This document shows, piece by piece, positions 14,084 through 24,033 of a stretch of 64,000 nt of DNA (its first letter is position 1; every line of letters starts with the position of its first letter). A program made the position numbers and the translations under genes. The DNA is from Phyllobacterium sp. 628 (lineage in GTDB: Bacteria; Pseudomonadota; Alphaproteobacteria; Rhizobiales; Rhizobiaceae): positions 3,169,501 to 3,233,500 of the forward strand of contig NZ_CP050301.1 of NCBI RefSeq assembly GCF_014189505.1, read 5' to 3'. The notes under the pieces are model-generated. The model was not told where the DNA came from. It was given only the letters and a program-made list of their open reading frames with translations, and searched no databases.

Positions 14084-17000
14084 TTATTTCCCAATCTTGC
14101 CTAATATGTATTCCAGCGGGGAAACGTTCTCACCTTCCGCCTGACGCCATCCCGCATCTACGATGCGATTGATCTGTGTGGCTGGAATACCAGTCGCAAG
14201 ACTTGTTCCGGCGATGATGGCTTTGACATCGGATTTCTTCACATCGCCGTCAGCAAATATTGCCGATATGATATTCGCCGTGCCGATTGACCCTTTAGCG
14301 GCCTCACCCACTATGCCACCATATGCCCCGCCACCGTCAAAACCTTGCAATGCGCTTGCTCCGTCACGAATGAATGGGATGGTTCCCATGATGGAGAAAC
14401 CCGTTTGCTTTGCGAGGAATTTCAACCAGCCATCATCATCCTCACCGTCATCGCCTCCGGGCAACTGGCCCTTGATCGCAGCAGTAACGACAGCTTCAAG
14501 CGCAAAGAGAAAAGTCATGTCCAGCGTCCACGAAAGCGCCTCTTGCGCAGACTTGGCGTTAAATCCCTCTTGTCCGATTGTCCGGCCAGCCTTGGCAGAT
14601 CGTTCATATGCCACGTTGAATTTTGCGAACATGTAGGAGCCGAGTGCTGTAAACAATCGCACAACATCATTCTGCCGGGCATTGCGGCTCACTGAACCGC
14701 GTTCTATGGCGGATCGATCAGGGAACAGGCCCGACGCTTGCGCGCGCTTCACAATGTCATCAGCATGCGCTATGGCCTTGGTCTCGTCATTCCCGAATTT
14801 CTGCAAGCCTTGCTGATATCCACCGATCCACGTTGGAACATCGACTAAATGCCATTGAACTTTTGTCATCAACCAGAATGACAGAGGGCCAATGATTTCT
14901 GACTTTATTTCTCCCCATCGGGTGGCGACGGGTCCCGTTTTCGGATCTGAATAAAAATCGTAGATATCTTTGTTAAACGTGGTTTGACGAGTAGCCATAT
15001 AGGGCGACCGGGCCGCAACGTCATTCGACATTGCAACAGGACTTGCAGCGGCCTTCATGATACCGATCACCACATTCTTCTTGCCAGCGACAACCATGGA
15101 TTGAGACAGACCAGTAATCTGCATTGCTACAGTAACAAGGTTAAATGCGAGCTTGGCAGCAGTGAAATTTGATTTCAGGGTGCGCGACATCCGGCTGACG
15201 AGATCGGCGGATTTCAGTTCGCCTTCCGCAACGTCCTTCAACCAAATTTCCAAGGCGTCAAAGTCGGCCGATTTTCCAGCCTCCATGAACGCGCCGCGCA
15301 CCTTTGTATCTTGCAGAATACGCCAAGAATTGGATACCGCCTCGCTCAATTCGAGATCATAAACGACTTGGTTGATGTGTCTGTGCAGCACGGACATATC
15401 AAGTTCAATGTCACGCCCTGATGATTGAGCGCGTTCCTTGGTATGACCATTGCGTGTCTGCGCTTTGCCGAACCGGCCAGCTTGTAGAGATTGCGCGATA
15501 TCCTGCGCTGCATCATCGCGAGCAAGTGACGAAAGGCGCGGATCATACTTGATTGGGTAGTATCCACCCTTTAAAGTTTTACCGGCAATGTCGATGGGGC
15601 TGGCCTCGACCCATTGCGGCTCAACGCCGGTCGTGCGGCGCTCGCGGGCCGCAATGTCATCCCGGAACGATCCAACATAGTCCCATACCGATTGTATGAA
15701 AGCCGCATCACGCGCATCAAGCGTCAATAGAACGGCGTTCACTTGATCTTCACTCAGCGACCCGCGAACCTTCGGATCAGTCAAACGCTGGAAATTGCCA
15801 GCATTACCAGTGTTGAGGGCTACGGCGATCCGTTCCCACTTCGACAATGCATAACCTAGTTCAGGCATATGCTCGCGGACGGACATGCTACGACGCTCTG
15901 CTTTTGAATAAACATCGTAGAGCGCTTGAAGATCAGAAGCGGCCTGTTCCTTGCGGACGATCAGCCGGTTCATAGCCGCATCAATCGGAGCTTTCAAATT
16001 CCGATAGGCTGCGCCCATATCTTCGAACCCGTCAATCTCACGCAACAGTGTTGTAGCGTTCAACACGAGATCAAAAAATTGACGTGTTGAATTTCGCAAT
16101 GCTTCGCGCTTACTACCGACACGACCAGGAGGACGCTTATTTGTGTTCTTTTCGAACGCCTCAACAATGTCGGTCGTAACCGCTTCTAGCTCGCGTTGCT
16201 GTTGGGCATCAATTAATTTATCCCACCGTGTGGCTACATGCTCTAGGTTCTTTAACGTATCAATTACGCCGCGAAGTTCCTCAACAGACAGAGTTTTGTA
16301 GGGCGCACGGCTTGACCTCAACAAAACATCATCAGGAATTGAAAGCTCATTCTCGCGACCGGCTGCTTTCATTGCCTCGACATACGCATTCAACGCGCCG
16401 CGTCGATCCTCCGCAGTCGCGCTGAGTTTGCGAAAATCATACTGATCAAGCATCTGGTCAATGGCAGCAAGATAATCAATTTGCGCGTTTTCGCGACGGC
16501 CAGAACCCGCTATACGCTCACGCGTTGATTTTTTTCCCAGCTTGGCAACAAAATTTTCAGCCTTCTCAACCTCATCTGCAACCTTCCGGGCCTCTGAGTA
16601 TAGGGCATGATTGAGCAATTGACGGCGCTTTACCTCAATAAGGCGAGTAACAGTCTCATTGTAGTTTTTCGTACTGGAATTAGCACGTTCAATCTGAGGT
16701 GCGACGACATCCACCGCACCTTCTTCACGTATAGCCTCACGCGCTTTTGTAGCGATCCGGCGACGGGCATTTCCCATCCACACAGCCTCACGCGACAACA
16801 TTGCACCGAGGCGGGCAGCTTCCGCAGCAGCCTTCCGTTCAGCAGCAAGAAACCTATTGGCATTCATGGCATCACGGACACGCATGCGTGACAGCGTATG
16901 GCGGGCTGACAGGCGGGCTTCCTTTGCCGTCATGCCGGTCCCTGTTCCAGCGACGTCAATCACAGCTTTCAATTCCGCTGCGATCCATTGACCGCGCTTA

Positions 17001-20000
17001 TCATTATGCACGGCATCAAGGGCTTGCGCTTCCGCAGTTCCATCATTCAAAACGTCGCCATGGCGTTCGCGCATGACCCTATCAGTTTCCGCGTCAATGG
17101 CTTCGTTGCGTTTGGGTGCGCGCTCCATGGCTTTAACCATCTCGTCACCACTATTGAAGCCAAACCATCCGGCAGCTTCGTCAGGATCAAGACCACCATC
17201 CACAGCGTACATTGTCTGTTTCCCGCGTGGCAGGGGCTTCAATACGCCTTCGCCATACCTTTCAATAAGGATATCCTTCGACAGGCGGAAATCTGGCATT
17301 GCTTCTGGCTGACCTTCGCCAAGCCAGCGGCGATTACCCATCCATTCCATCGCGCGATAATAGCGATAGGTGTTGATTTCAGTTTCCACCTCATCGCGAA
17401 CTATGGCCTTCTCTTCCCTGAAAGCTTTGTCACGCTCGCGTTTGATAGGAGCCATAGTCTCGCGCAGCAATCGTGCTTTGGCCTCATCTTCTGCCTGAGT
17501 TCGAAGCTTGATAAATGCATCATACTGATCGGGCGTAAGGCCCATTTCCTCAGCAGTCGCGAACAGTGGTCCAGTGTCGCCCGTTTCTGTCTTTGCGTCA
17601 GCGATTTCCTGATCAGACGCAAGCATGCGGTCAAAGACAGCATTGATCTCAGGCGAGGCGTTAACATTCAGGCCGGAAAGGCGACGATAGATAGAAATCA
17701 GCCATGACCGGAATTTTTCGAACGCCGTGCGCAAATCACTGGAAGGTGATTTTCCTTCCATCAAGTAAGCCTCAAATGCCCTCGCAAATTGCTCTTGCAT
17801 GCCGACATCAATAGCCGCGTCTTTTGAAGCATCGCCGGTTGTGCTATTGTCTAGCGCAGCGATAACGTCATCAGCCGTGACATCACCACCCGCATCCTTG
17901 GCTACATCCGAAGCATTTGACCGCCACCAATCTTTGATAACATTAAAGTCTCCAGCGGCTTGCGGCTCTCCCGTAGAAGCCATGTTCTGCATGACGGTGA
18001 GGAAATAGTGACCACTCTCGTGCAGCATGGTGGACAAATCCGCAGTCTGGAAAAGTCGAATGATGCTGTCACCGTTGCCGACACCCCCGGCAGGGAATTG
18101 GATCAAGCCTCGTGGCCCCGCGCTACCATCTTGGAAAAGCAAGCCGGGCTGGCCGTATTTCTTCCCTTCTTCATCCCGCGCCTTCTCAAGCGCCTCACGG
18201 ATTGCGGCGTCGTTATCGTCAAGTGACACACCGAGGCGCGAAAGGTATTCCTCGATTTTATCCAGATCAGAAACATCAGCAACGGCAGGATCGGCGGAGA
18301 CAGAGTATTGAGCCTCCCCGCGTAGCTCGCGATCAATCGCGTCCCATAGTGGCCGGGAGATGTCTGGGGCCTGATTGCCACTTTCCAGTGAAGCCCTGTA
18401 TTCGTTAGCTACGGGATCATCGGCCAGGAACCCGGCTTCAATGGCAGCGCGCGCGACATCATCAGCGCCATGCTTCTTGCCTGATCCGCCGAACATATCC
18501 TTCATACCAGAGGCGATACCACTACGGGCAAGCTTGAGTGACTTCTTTCCCTTGCCTCGCTTGACTGTCTCGGCATCACGCGAACGTAATTCGCCGCCAG
18601 TATCATTAATGCCGCCGTAATCTGAAATGAACTCAAGCAATGACTGCCTGCTATCGCGAGTAGTCCGGCGATTGCGCGCCTCGGCAAGCGTCCGGCTCAA
18701 TTCATCGACATTACGCAACTGCATGCCATCTGGCCGCTCGCCAGTTACTTCCGGCAAAGGGTATCTCTGCATAAACTCTTCCGTGGTCAGGCCGGAACGT
18801 TCGGCCATGACCCTATAAAATGCAGGGTACAGAACAGCTTCCGTCGTCGCCACGTCGGTAGAGCGACCAGCTGCGCGTAGGCGAGATACCATCGTGTCAT
18901 AGATTTGCTGCTCAGATGACCGGTACTGTTCTTCATCAAGACGCAGATTTTCGGCAACGCGCCAAGCTTCATTCATCGCATCTTCTGCACGCTCATTGAA
19001 TGCCTTGGCTTCTGCAGAAGTAAATTCATCAGGATCGAAGCGCATGTTCTCCATAAGGAAAGCATCATGTTCCGACCCGGCGATTTTTGTGGCGTATGTG
19101 GCAGTTGGTATTTGAAGGTCCCCGCCACCAGCTATTGCCACATCAAGATCATCGCGTGACATGCCCTCAAGGCCGTCAACAAGCTCATGAGGATCAATTC
19201 CGACACTCTGAAAATACTGAACAAACTGCTCAGCCGGAACATAGATATTCTCAACTGGTCCATTTGCTGTCGCAGCTTCAATGAATTGGCGAAACTTGTC
19301 AGGCATTCGGTTACGCAATGCAGAGTTTTGAGCCTGCCCCGAAAGTTCCTGAAACAAAGTTTGGCGAGCCTCAGCGGCGCGGGCCTTTCTGCGATCCTCA
19401 AGGAAACCACGACCACCAACACCAGCAGCCTCAACGGGAGCGGTCACAAACTCGGCAAGCGCCTCTATGATGACATCCCGCATATCAACGGAGCCATTTG
19501 TAGCCATCTGCGCACCGGCTTCACCAGCACCGCCCATGAAGGCTTGCGTTACTGACTGCAATACCATGTCACCAATAGGACTTGCTGCAAGCTCTTTGCC
19601 CGCCACGCCGCCAGACAAACCATCCATAGCGCCGACAATCAGGCCGCGTATTGCACCGCGTTGTGCGGCTTCCTGCATAAGCGCCGGATCGGATATGACC
19701 TTTGCCGCGCCCTCCGGGGTGGATATGTCAATTCCCTTGCTCTGAAAGAACGACGATGGTTCTGTGTATCGCTCCTGAATACCGGACTGGCCACCAAGAG
19801 CCACCGCGCCAAGGACAGGGCTACGAGTTGCGGCGGTCACGCCAACAGCCGCAGCGATTGAGGGCAAGCTTTCCGCCGCAGTTTCCGTGAGGAAAGCCAG
19901 CAAGCCACCAGGATCAGAAGCCGCCTTTGTAGCGAAACTGGAAAGCTGATTCCACGGACCACCTTGAGGACCGCCAGCCATGAAATCGTCACGGAACCGC

Positions 20001-20680
20001 GCACCGGCTGGAGACATAGGAATGTCAGCAATTCGCTTGCCGATAATACCAACTTGCTGTTGGTAGTATTGTGCGGCCTTTTCTTGGTCGCGACCGAATA
20101 ATTCGGCAATACGGGAATTGGCATATCGCGTACCGGCAAAAAACAAATCGTCTGGACCCGGTAACAATCTTTCAGCGATCACTTCGCCTTTGCCGTTGCG
20201 AATTGCAGACTGTTCAGAAAGGATATCTCCAAACGAACGATTTGCATCTTGCATACGTTCAAACGCCTGATCGGCCATAAACTGATTGTAGGATTGAGGG
20301 ACACGTTTGACGCCACGGCTCAAAGCATTTCCGCCAGCCCCAAATGCAGTTTCCCACCATGACAGGCCGGAAAGATCATCCTTGGCAACCGCTGCATTTT
20401 CAGGAGTGCGCAACCATTCAGTCAGTCGCGGAGCGTTTGACAGGATGGTCTTGTTTTTCTGCTCTTCTATTTTCTGCTGAAAAATGTTCCGGTATTCCTT
20501 CACCAGTGGCGCAGGAGGAACCGGACTTCCAGTGACCTTGCCGAACTCATTGGCAAGGTTCAGATCACCGGCAACCTGATCAGGCGCATCGGTGGCCGAC
20601 CCAAGAACTACATTGGCCGCGCCAACGCCACTCTGTTGCTTGCTGGCCTTCCACGAATTATAGTCCGCAATCGTATCCAT
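14084..20680 (-). CDS. giant internal virion / polyvalent ejection protein
   Basis: 2198 residues, by far the largest gene. Its place after the lysozyme-bearing ejection protein and before the fibre adaptor is that of T7 gp16-type or DarB-like internal proteins injected with the DNA. At residues 887-891 it has HESGH in the context LSTMLHESGHYFL, a zinc-metalloprotease-like HExxH motif. Long Ala/Arg/Glu-rich helical stretches fill residues ~1150-1500. Near the C-terminus hydrophobic segments (around LDMTFLFALEAVVTAAI) and an acidic GGDDGEDDDG are followed by Gly-rich helices that could insert in membrane. No lytic transglycosylase motif was recognised. The start ATG follows a 147-base gap occupied by a small gene on the other strand. 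Confidence 0.75.
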   Translation of the reverse strand: MDTIADYNSWKASKQQSGVGAANVVLGSATDAPDQVAGDLNLANEFGKVTGSPVPPAPLVKEYRNIFQQKIEEQKNKTILSNAPRLTEWLRTPENAAVAKDDLSGLSWWETAFGAGGNALSRGVKRVPQSYNQFMADQAFERMQDANRSFGDILSEQSAIRNGKGEVIAERLLPGPDDLFFAGTRYANSRIAELFGRDQEKAAQYYQQQVGIIGKRIADIPMSPAGARFRDDFMAGGPQGGPWNQLSSFATKAASDPGGLLAFLTETAAESLPSIAAAVGVTAATRSPVLGAVALGGQSGIQERYTEPSSFFQSKGIDISTPEGAAKVISDPALMQEAAQRGAIRGLIVGAMDGLSGGVAGKELAASPIGDMVLQSVTQAFMGGAGEAGAQMATNGSVDMRDVIIEALAEFVTAPVEAAGVGGRGFLEDRRKARAAEARQTLFQELSGQAQNSALRNRMPDKFRQFIEAATANGPVENIYVPAEQFVQYFQSVGIDPHELVDGLEGMSRDDLDVAIAGGGDLQIPTATYATKIAGSEHDAFLMENMRFDPDEFTSAEAKAFNERAEDAMNEAWRVAENLRLDEEQYRSSEQQIYDTMVSRLRAAGRSTDVATTEAVLYPAFYRVMAERSGLTTEEFMQRYPLPEVTGERPDGMQLRNVDELSRTLAEARNRRTTRDSRQSLLEFISDYGGINDTGGELRSRDAETVKRGKGKKSLKLARSGIASGMKDMFGGSGKKHGADDVARAAIEAGFLADDPVANEYRASLESGNQAPDISRPLWDAIDRELRGEAQYSVSADPAVADVSDLDKIEEYLSRLGVSLDDNDAAIREALEKARDEEGKKYGQPGLLFQDGSAGPRGLIQFPAGGVGNGDSIIRLFQTADLSTMLHESGHYFLTVMQNMASTGEPQAAGDFNVIKDWWRSNASDVAKDAGGDVTADDVIAALDNSTTGDASKDAAIDVGMQEQFARAFEAYLMEGKSPSSDLRTAFEKFRSWLISIYRRLSGLNVNASPEINAVFDRMLASDQEIADAKTETGDTGPLFATAEEMGLTPDQYDAFIKLRTQAEDEAKARLLRETMAPIKRERDKAFREEKAIVRDEVETEINTYRYYRAMEWMGNRRWLGEGQPEAMPDFRLSKDILIERYGEGVLKPLPRGKQTMYAVDGGLDPDEAAGWFGFNSGDEMVKAMERAPKRNEAIDAETDRVMRERHGDVLNDGTAEAQALDAVHNDKRGQWIAAELKAVIDVAGTGTGMTAKEARLSARHTLSRMRVRDAMNANRFLAAERKAAAEAARLGAMLSREAVWMGNARRRIATKAREAIREEGAVDVVAPQIERANSSTKNYNETVTRLIEVKRRQLLNHALYSEARKVADEVEKAENFVAKLGKKSTRERIAGSGRRENAQIDYLAAIDQMLDQYDFRKLSATAEDRRGALNAYVEAMKAAGRENELSIPDDVLLRSSRAPYKTLSVEELRGVIDTLKNLEHVATRWDKLIDAQQQRELEAVTTDIVEAFEKNTNKRPPGRVGSKREALRNSTRQFFDLVLNATTLLREIDGFEDMGAAYRNLKAPIDAAMNRLIVRKEQAASDLQALYDVYSKAERRSMSVREHMPELGYALSKWERIAVALNTGNAGNFQRLTDPKVRGSLSEDQVNAVLLTLDARDAAFIQSVWDYVGSFRDDIAARERRTTGVEPQWVEASPIDIAGKTLKGGYYPIKYDPRLSSLARDDAAQDIAQSLQAGRFGKAQTRNGHTKERAQSSGRDIELDMSVLHRHINQVVYDLELSEAVSNSWRILQDTKVRGAFMEAGKSADFDALEIWLKDVAEGELKSADLVSRMSRTLKSNFTAAKLAFNLVTVAMQITGLSQSMVVAGKKNVVIGIMKAAASPVAMSNDVAARSPYMATRQTTFNKDIYDFYSDPKTGPVATRWGEIKSEIIGPLSFWLMTKVQWHLVDVPTWIGGYQQGLQKFGNDETKAIAHADDIVKRAQASGLFPDRSAIERGSVSRNARQNDVVRLFTALGSYMFAKFNVAYERSAKAGRTIGQEGFNAKSAQEALSWTLDMTFLFALEAVVTAAIKGQLPGGDDGEDDDGWLKFLAKQTGFSIMGTIPFIRDGASALQGFDGGGAYGGIVGEAAKGSIGTANIISAIFADGDVKKSDVKAIIAGTSLATGIPATQINRIVDAGWRQAEGENVSPLEYILGKIGK

Positions 20681-20694
20681 TAAGGGGGCATCCT

Positions 20695-20838
20695 GTGAAA
20701 GCGAATGAAATGACGCGCATGAGCGCGACTAAGCGATTTCTGTTCAACGTGACCGTGATACCAATGGCGCTGATCGTGTTGTTCGTCGGCGCTATGTGGC
20801 TTCTTGGTGTTGTGGGATTAATCCCCGTCAACGGTTGA
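20695..20838 (+). CDS. 47-residue membrane protein antisense within the late operon
   Basis: GTG start at 20695 with an AAGGGGG ribosome site 6 bases before it. The product has a basic N-terminus (MKANEMTRMSATKRF) and then one strongly hydrophobic span (VTVIPMALIVLFVGAMWLL, roughly residues 19-42) ending in IPVNG. It fills almost exactly the gap between two leftward late genes, overlapping the stop of 20828-23038 by 11 bases. Orientation opposite to the late operon suggests separate expression, perhaps in the lysogen. Small single-span phage proteins can block superinfection or act as holin partners; which applies here is unknown. Confidence 0.5.
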   Translation: MKANEMTRMSATKRFLFNVTVIPMALIVLFVGAMWLLGVVGLIPVNG

Positions 20839-23038
20839 GAACAAAATCTTCATATCTGGCCGTCACTTCTTCTTGACTTGGCTTGCGGCCTAGATCGCGT
20901 TCGAGATCAATGGCAATACCCCGCCGCAAATCAATCGGAATATCGGAATATTTAACATCGACATCAACTGTGGTTCCGTCTGCGCGCGAACCAGCTTCAA
21001 ATAGCAATCCATCCTTGTTGCTGTCCCAAAAAGTTCCGGGCGTCTTGATAACGACTGGCAACAGCAATTTGTTGACCATGGATTGAATATCTACCTGAGT
21101 AGGCGCACGATTATCATTCGCACGTTTAAACGCCTCCATTTCCCCAGCCAAGGCGTTCTGAAACTGCGCTACCCGCTTCCGATCATCATCATTCATCTTG
21201 GATGGCGTCTTTGCCACGCCTACGGCCTCAAGCTGGGTTTGTGCCTGCGAGAATGCACTGGTCAGGTTCAATCCATCCTCGCGAGCCTTTCGCTGATCAG
21301 TGAGCGCCGTTGATTGCTTCTCTGTAAGCTCCTTGATGGCTTCCTTGCTCAACCGGTCACGATAGTCATTAAGATCAACGTTCGCGAACTCACTCGGATT
21401 TGTCGCAGAATATTTACGCATGTCATACAGCAACGTTTCGTTGCTATCGACCGCCCTACCCTTTGCAGAAGTTTCCAGATAGTTCCACGCAGATGACACA
21501 GCCGACATGCCAGCAGCTTGACGAACCTCCATTGGCACTTGATCGGGCGTTTGCCCCTGATCAATATATTTCCATAGATCAGCCTTCGCCGCTTTCTCAC
21601 GCGCTTCGTCAGCTTTGCCTTGAGCCTCAATCATGGCGTTGATCCGCTTGCGGGTCATGTCTTGCACGTCAGGGTCTTTGATGTTGGCAAGGTAGCTTTC
21701 CATGTCGGTAAAATGGTTCTGCGCCGAACGTGCCGATGCAGCAAAATCATTCCCGCCACCGCTGGGAGTGCCAAAACCCGCAACGGCATTGGCTTCTTGG
21801 TTACGACGCTTTGCATTGACGCCGCCGTTGTGGTCTTCCAATTCACGGATCGCTGTAGCAATCTCAGCGGGTCCACCCACCTTGATTGCATTTGCGACCG
21901 AGCTGGGGAGAGTGCCGTAATTGTAACCAACGGAAGTCACGGCAGCTTTTGCCGATGCTGAAAGAACATTCCATCGGTCTTGACCTACGGTGCTGATAAT
22001 CGCAGATTGTGAACTCGCAACACGTCGGTTCAGATCACGCACCGCGTCATCGCGCGAAACGGTCATTCCTGGCTTAACCGTAACAACGCGGCCATCTGCA
22101 CCGGTAATAGTGTCAGAACCAAAGCCAACACGGAAATGATTTACATCCCAATATGGCTTTGTTGCAAAACCCTCAAAACGGGAAATCATTGAAACGGCAG
22201 AGTTTACGCCGGGATCATTGCTTTTTGCCGTCGATGCAAAGAAATCAGCGGCGGCACGCTTTGACTTGGCTTGTGTGATTTCTGTCTTGAGGGAGTTTTG
22301 AAGAGAATATCGATCCGCACCACTTAACTGGTTGGAATGGTCAGAGATATACTTATCCGCTGCAATCGGATCATCTTGAGCCATGCGAAGCGTGATGTTC
22401 TTGTGCACCCCGGAAACATACTCTGCTTCGCGCTGTTTCAGTGTATCGGTATCCCAGCCAGCCATTTGACCTTGCTCGCGCAACTCCATGATACCGGCTG
22501 CGACATTCTTATTGACCATCGTCGGGTTGCCGAAATTTACAAGCGCATCATTTGCAAACGTTTCAATGCGGGCCGTAGACGCATCCTTAAACCACGTCTT
22601 TTGCTGCTGGGCAGTGTGAGTGATTGATTGCTGAAACATCGACTGTGTGCGAGCCTGCGAAGCTGTCTGATAAGCCTTGGCTGCTCCGGGCGTCAAACCC
22701 TTACCGAACTCTTTGCGCTTCTCTTCTGCCTCATTTTCGAACGCGGATCGACCGTCTACAGCGTTGCGGCCCTCAAGGGTCATAAACCCATTTTGCCCAT
22801 ACATACGCTCACGCGCCCAACTGGCATAAGAGTTATCAGCTTCTTTGGCGCGGTTAATGTCTTCAAGCTCTTTTACAGCAGCAAGACTTCCTCCAAGGTT
22901 TGATACTCCCTGCGCAAGCCCTTGCATTCCTCGACCGACGCCTGCGCCAAATGCTTCGGGCGAGGCTTGAACAGTGACGCCCTCCTGAAATATTGGACGC
23001 GTCGAAACACTCTGCTGATATTCAGGAACCTTTACCAT
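20828..23038 (-). CDS. internal virion (ejection) protein with lysozyme domain
   Basis: 736 residues. The first ~270 are helical and Gln/Lys/Glu-rich. Residues ~283-400 form a phage-lysozyme (GH24-like) domain: ISRFEGFATKPYWDVNHFRVGFGSD gives Glu289 and Asp298 with the usual E-x8-D spacing, and AVTSVGYNYG with NGGVNAKRRNQEANA matches the rest of the fold. The C-terminal part is again helical. In short-tailed phages such proteins are ejected and open the peptidoglycan for DNA entry. It is the only muramidase-like sequence seen in the window. It ends in a gap holding a small gene on the opposite strand. Confidence 0.8.
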   Translation of the reverse strand: MVKVPEYQQSVSTRPIFQEGVTVQASPEAFGAGVGRGMQGLAQGVSNLGGSLAAVKELEDINRAKEADNSYASWARERMYGQNGFMTLEGRNAVDGRSAFENEAEEKRKEFGKGLTPGAAKAYQTASQARTQSMFQQSITHTAQQQKTWFKDASTARIETFANDALVNFGNPTMVNKNVAAGIMELREQGQMAGWDTDTLKQREAEYVSGVHKNITLRMAQDDPIAADKYISDHSNQLSGADRYSLQNSLKTEITQAKSKRAAADFFASTAKSNDPGVNSAVSMISRFEGFATKPYWDVNHFRVGFGSDTITGADGRVVTVKPGMTVSRDDAVRDLNRRVASSQSAIISTVGQDRWNVLSASAKAAVTSVGYNYGTLPSSVANAIKVGGPAEIATAIRELEDHNGGVNAKRRNQEANAVAGFGTPSGGGNDFAASARSAQNHFTDMESYLANIKDPDVQDMTRKRINAMIEAQGKADEAREKAAKADLWKYIDQGQTPDQVPMEVRQAAGMSAVSSAWNYLETSAKGRAVDSNETLLYDMRKYSATNPSEFANVDLNDYRDRLSKEAIKELTEKQSTALTDQRKAREDGLNLTSAFSQAQTQLEAVGVAKTPSKMNDDDRKRVAQFQNALAGEMEAFKRANDNRAPTQVDIQSMVNKLLLPVVIKTPGTFWDSNKDGLLFEAGSRADGTTVDVDVKYSDIPIDLRRGIAIDLERDLGRKPSQEEVTARYEDFVLNR

Positions 23039-23045
23039 AAGAGCC

Positions 23046-23564
23046 TCACTGTATCGATCCGATGGACCCTTGTTTGTACTGTTGGTATCCCTTGCCAGCG
23101 CCGGTCAAGACCGTACCGGCAGCGCCAAGATATCCACCTGCAACTGCGCTCTTAGCTTCCATGCGATTGAGGGTCGCGCCTGCCCGCTTGTTCACAGCAT
23201 CAACACGATAATCATACGCCTCGCGATTGGCATTTGTGCGGATCGTTAAGGCGTCAAGCTCTCCAAGCGTGGCAGTATCTACAAGAGTATCGAGCGGAGA
23301 ACCGAATGTGAGATCAACACCGTTTGCAGCCATGGCGGCAGTTTGCGCGCCGTTTATACGGGCAACCTCTTGGCGTTTCTTTTGCTCTTCCTGTGCGCCG
23401 CGTTCCAGCGCATCTTTCGCGCGGCGATCCGATAGCTGCGCATTCATATCCGCAACCTGTGCATTGTATTTACTCGCTGACGCGCTGGCTTGTGCCTGCT
23501 GCATCTGTCCCGCAGCACCAAGCAACGTAGATCCGATTGTCAGAGCAATTCCCAAATCACACAT
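23046..23564 (-). CDS. internal virion protein B (T7 gp14-like)
   Basis: 172 residues. A hydrophobic start (GIALTIGSTLLGAAGQMQQAQASA) is followed by a long Ala/Arg/Glu/Gln helix, NGAQTAAMAANGVDLTFGSPLDTLVDTATLGELDALTIR and a C-terminal Gly/Ala hydrophobic stretch (AVAGGYLGAAGTVLTGAGKG). This order is typical of T7 gp14-type inner core proteins that form a channel in the outer membrane on injection. It overlaps the preceding gp13-like gene by 8 bases. Confidence 0.75.
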   Translation of the reverse strand: MCDLGIALTIGSTLLGAAGQMQQAQASASASKYNAQVADMNAQLSDRRAKDALERGAQEEQKKRQEVARINGAQTAAMAANGVDLTFGSPLDTLVDTATLGELDALTIRTNANREAYDYRVDAVNKRAGATLNRMEAKSAVAGGYLGAAGTVLTGAGKGYQQYKQGSIGSIQ

Positions 23565-24033
23565 TATCAGACCTCAATTCGAACAGGCAGAACTCATGCC
23601 CCCGTAATTCGACCGGATCAAAGAGCTTAAAGCCCAACCATCGCAGCCATCGGATTGACGCCTGATTGCGCACATCGACAAAGTTCCTCATGACTGGATA
23701 GCGCCGCAATAGTTGGTCTCTCCAATCAACGGAACCACGAAGGAACGCCACATAGTTCTTTTCCACCGCGTCCGTTCCGAGCAACCAAGGCGCGCCCACA
23801 CCGGCCAGAACATTGAGATCACCCACACCGAACATAAGTTCCGGTACGCCGTCGATCAGGGCTGTCCATGCGACGGATGACTTACGCAGAGAGTAGATCA
23901 AAGCATCAGCCGGCAATCGGCCAGATGCAGCGGAAACTTCATCACGATCCGCCTTGCGCATGCGCCGGGCTACCGTGCGAACGTGGGAGGCCCGCGCCGG
24001 AACGATCTGTATATCAACGGCCAATTGTGACAT
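23557..24033 (-). CDS. T7 gp13-like virion protein with GNAT-like fold
   Basis: 158 residues. VPARASHVRTVARRMRKADRDEV, then LRKSSVAWTALIDGVPELMFGVGDLN and a C-terminal RNFVDVRNQASIRWLRWLGFKLFDPVELRGHEFCLFEL make up the acetyltransferase-like fold used by T7 gp13-family proteins, here a virion assembly factor rather than an enzyme. It overlaps the end of the large tail gene (24014) and is followed by the gp14-like gene, matching T7 order 13-14-15-16. Confidence 0.75.
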   Translation of the reverse strand: MSQLAVDIQIVPARASHVRTVARRMRKADRDEVSAASGRLPADALIYSLRKSSVAWTALIDGVPELMFGVGDLNVLAGVGAPWLLGTDAVEKNYVAFLRGSVDWRDQLLRRYPVMRNFVDVRNQASIRWLRWLGFKLFDPVELRGHEFCLFELRSDNV

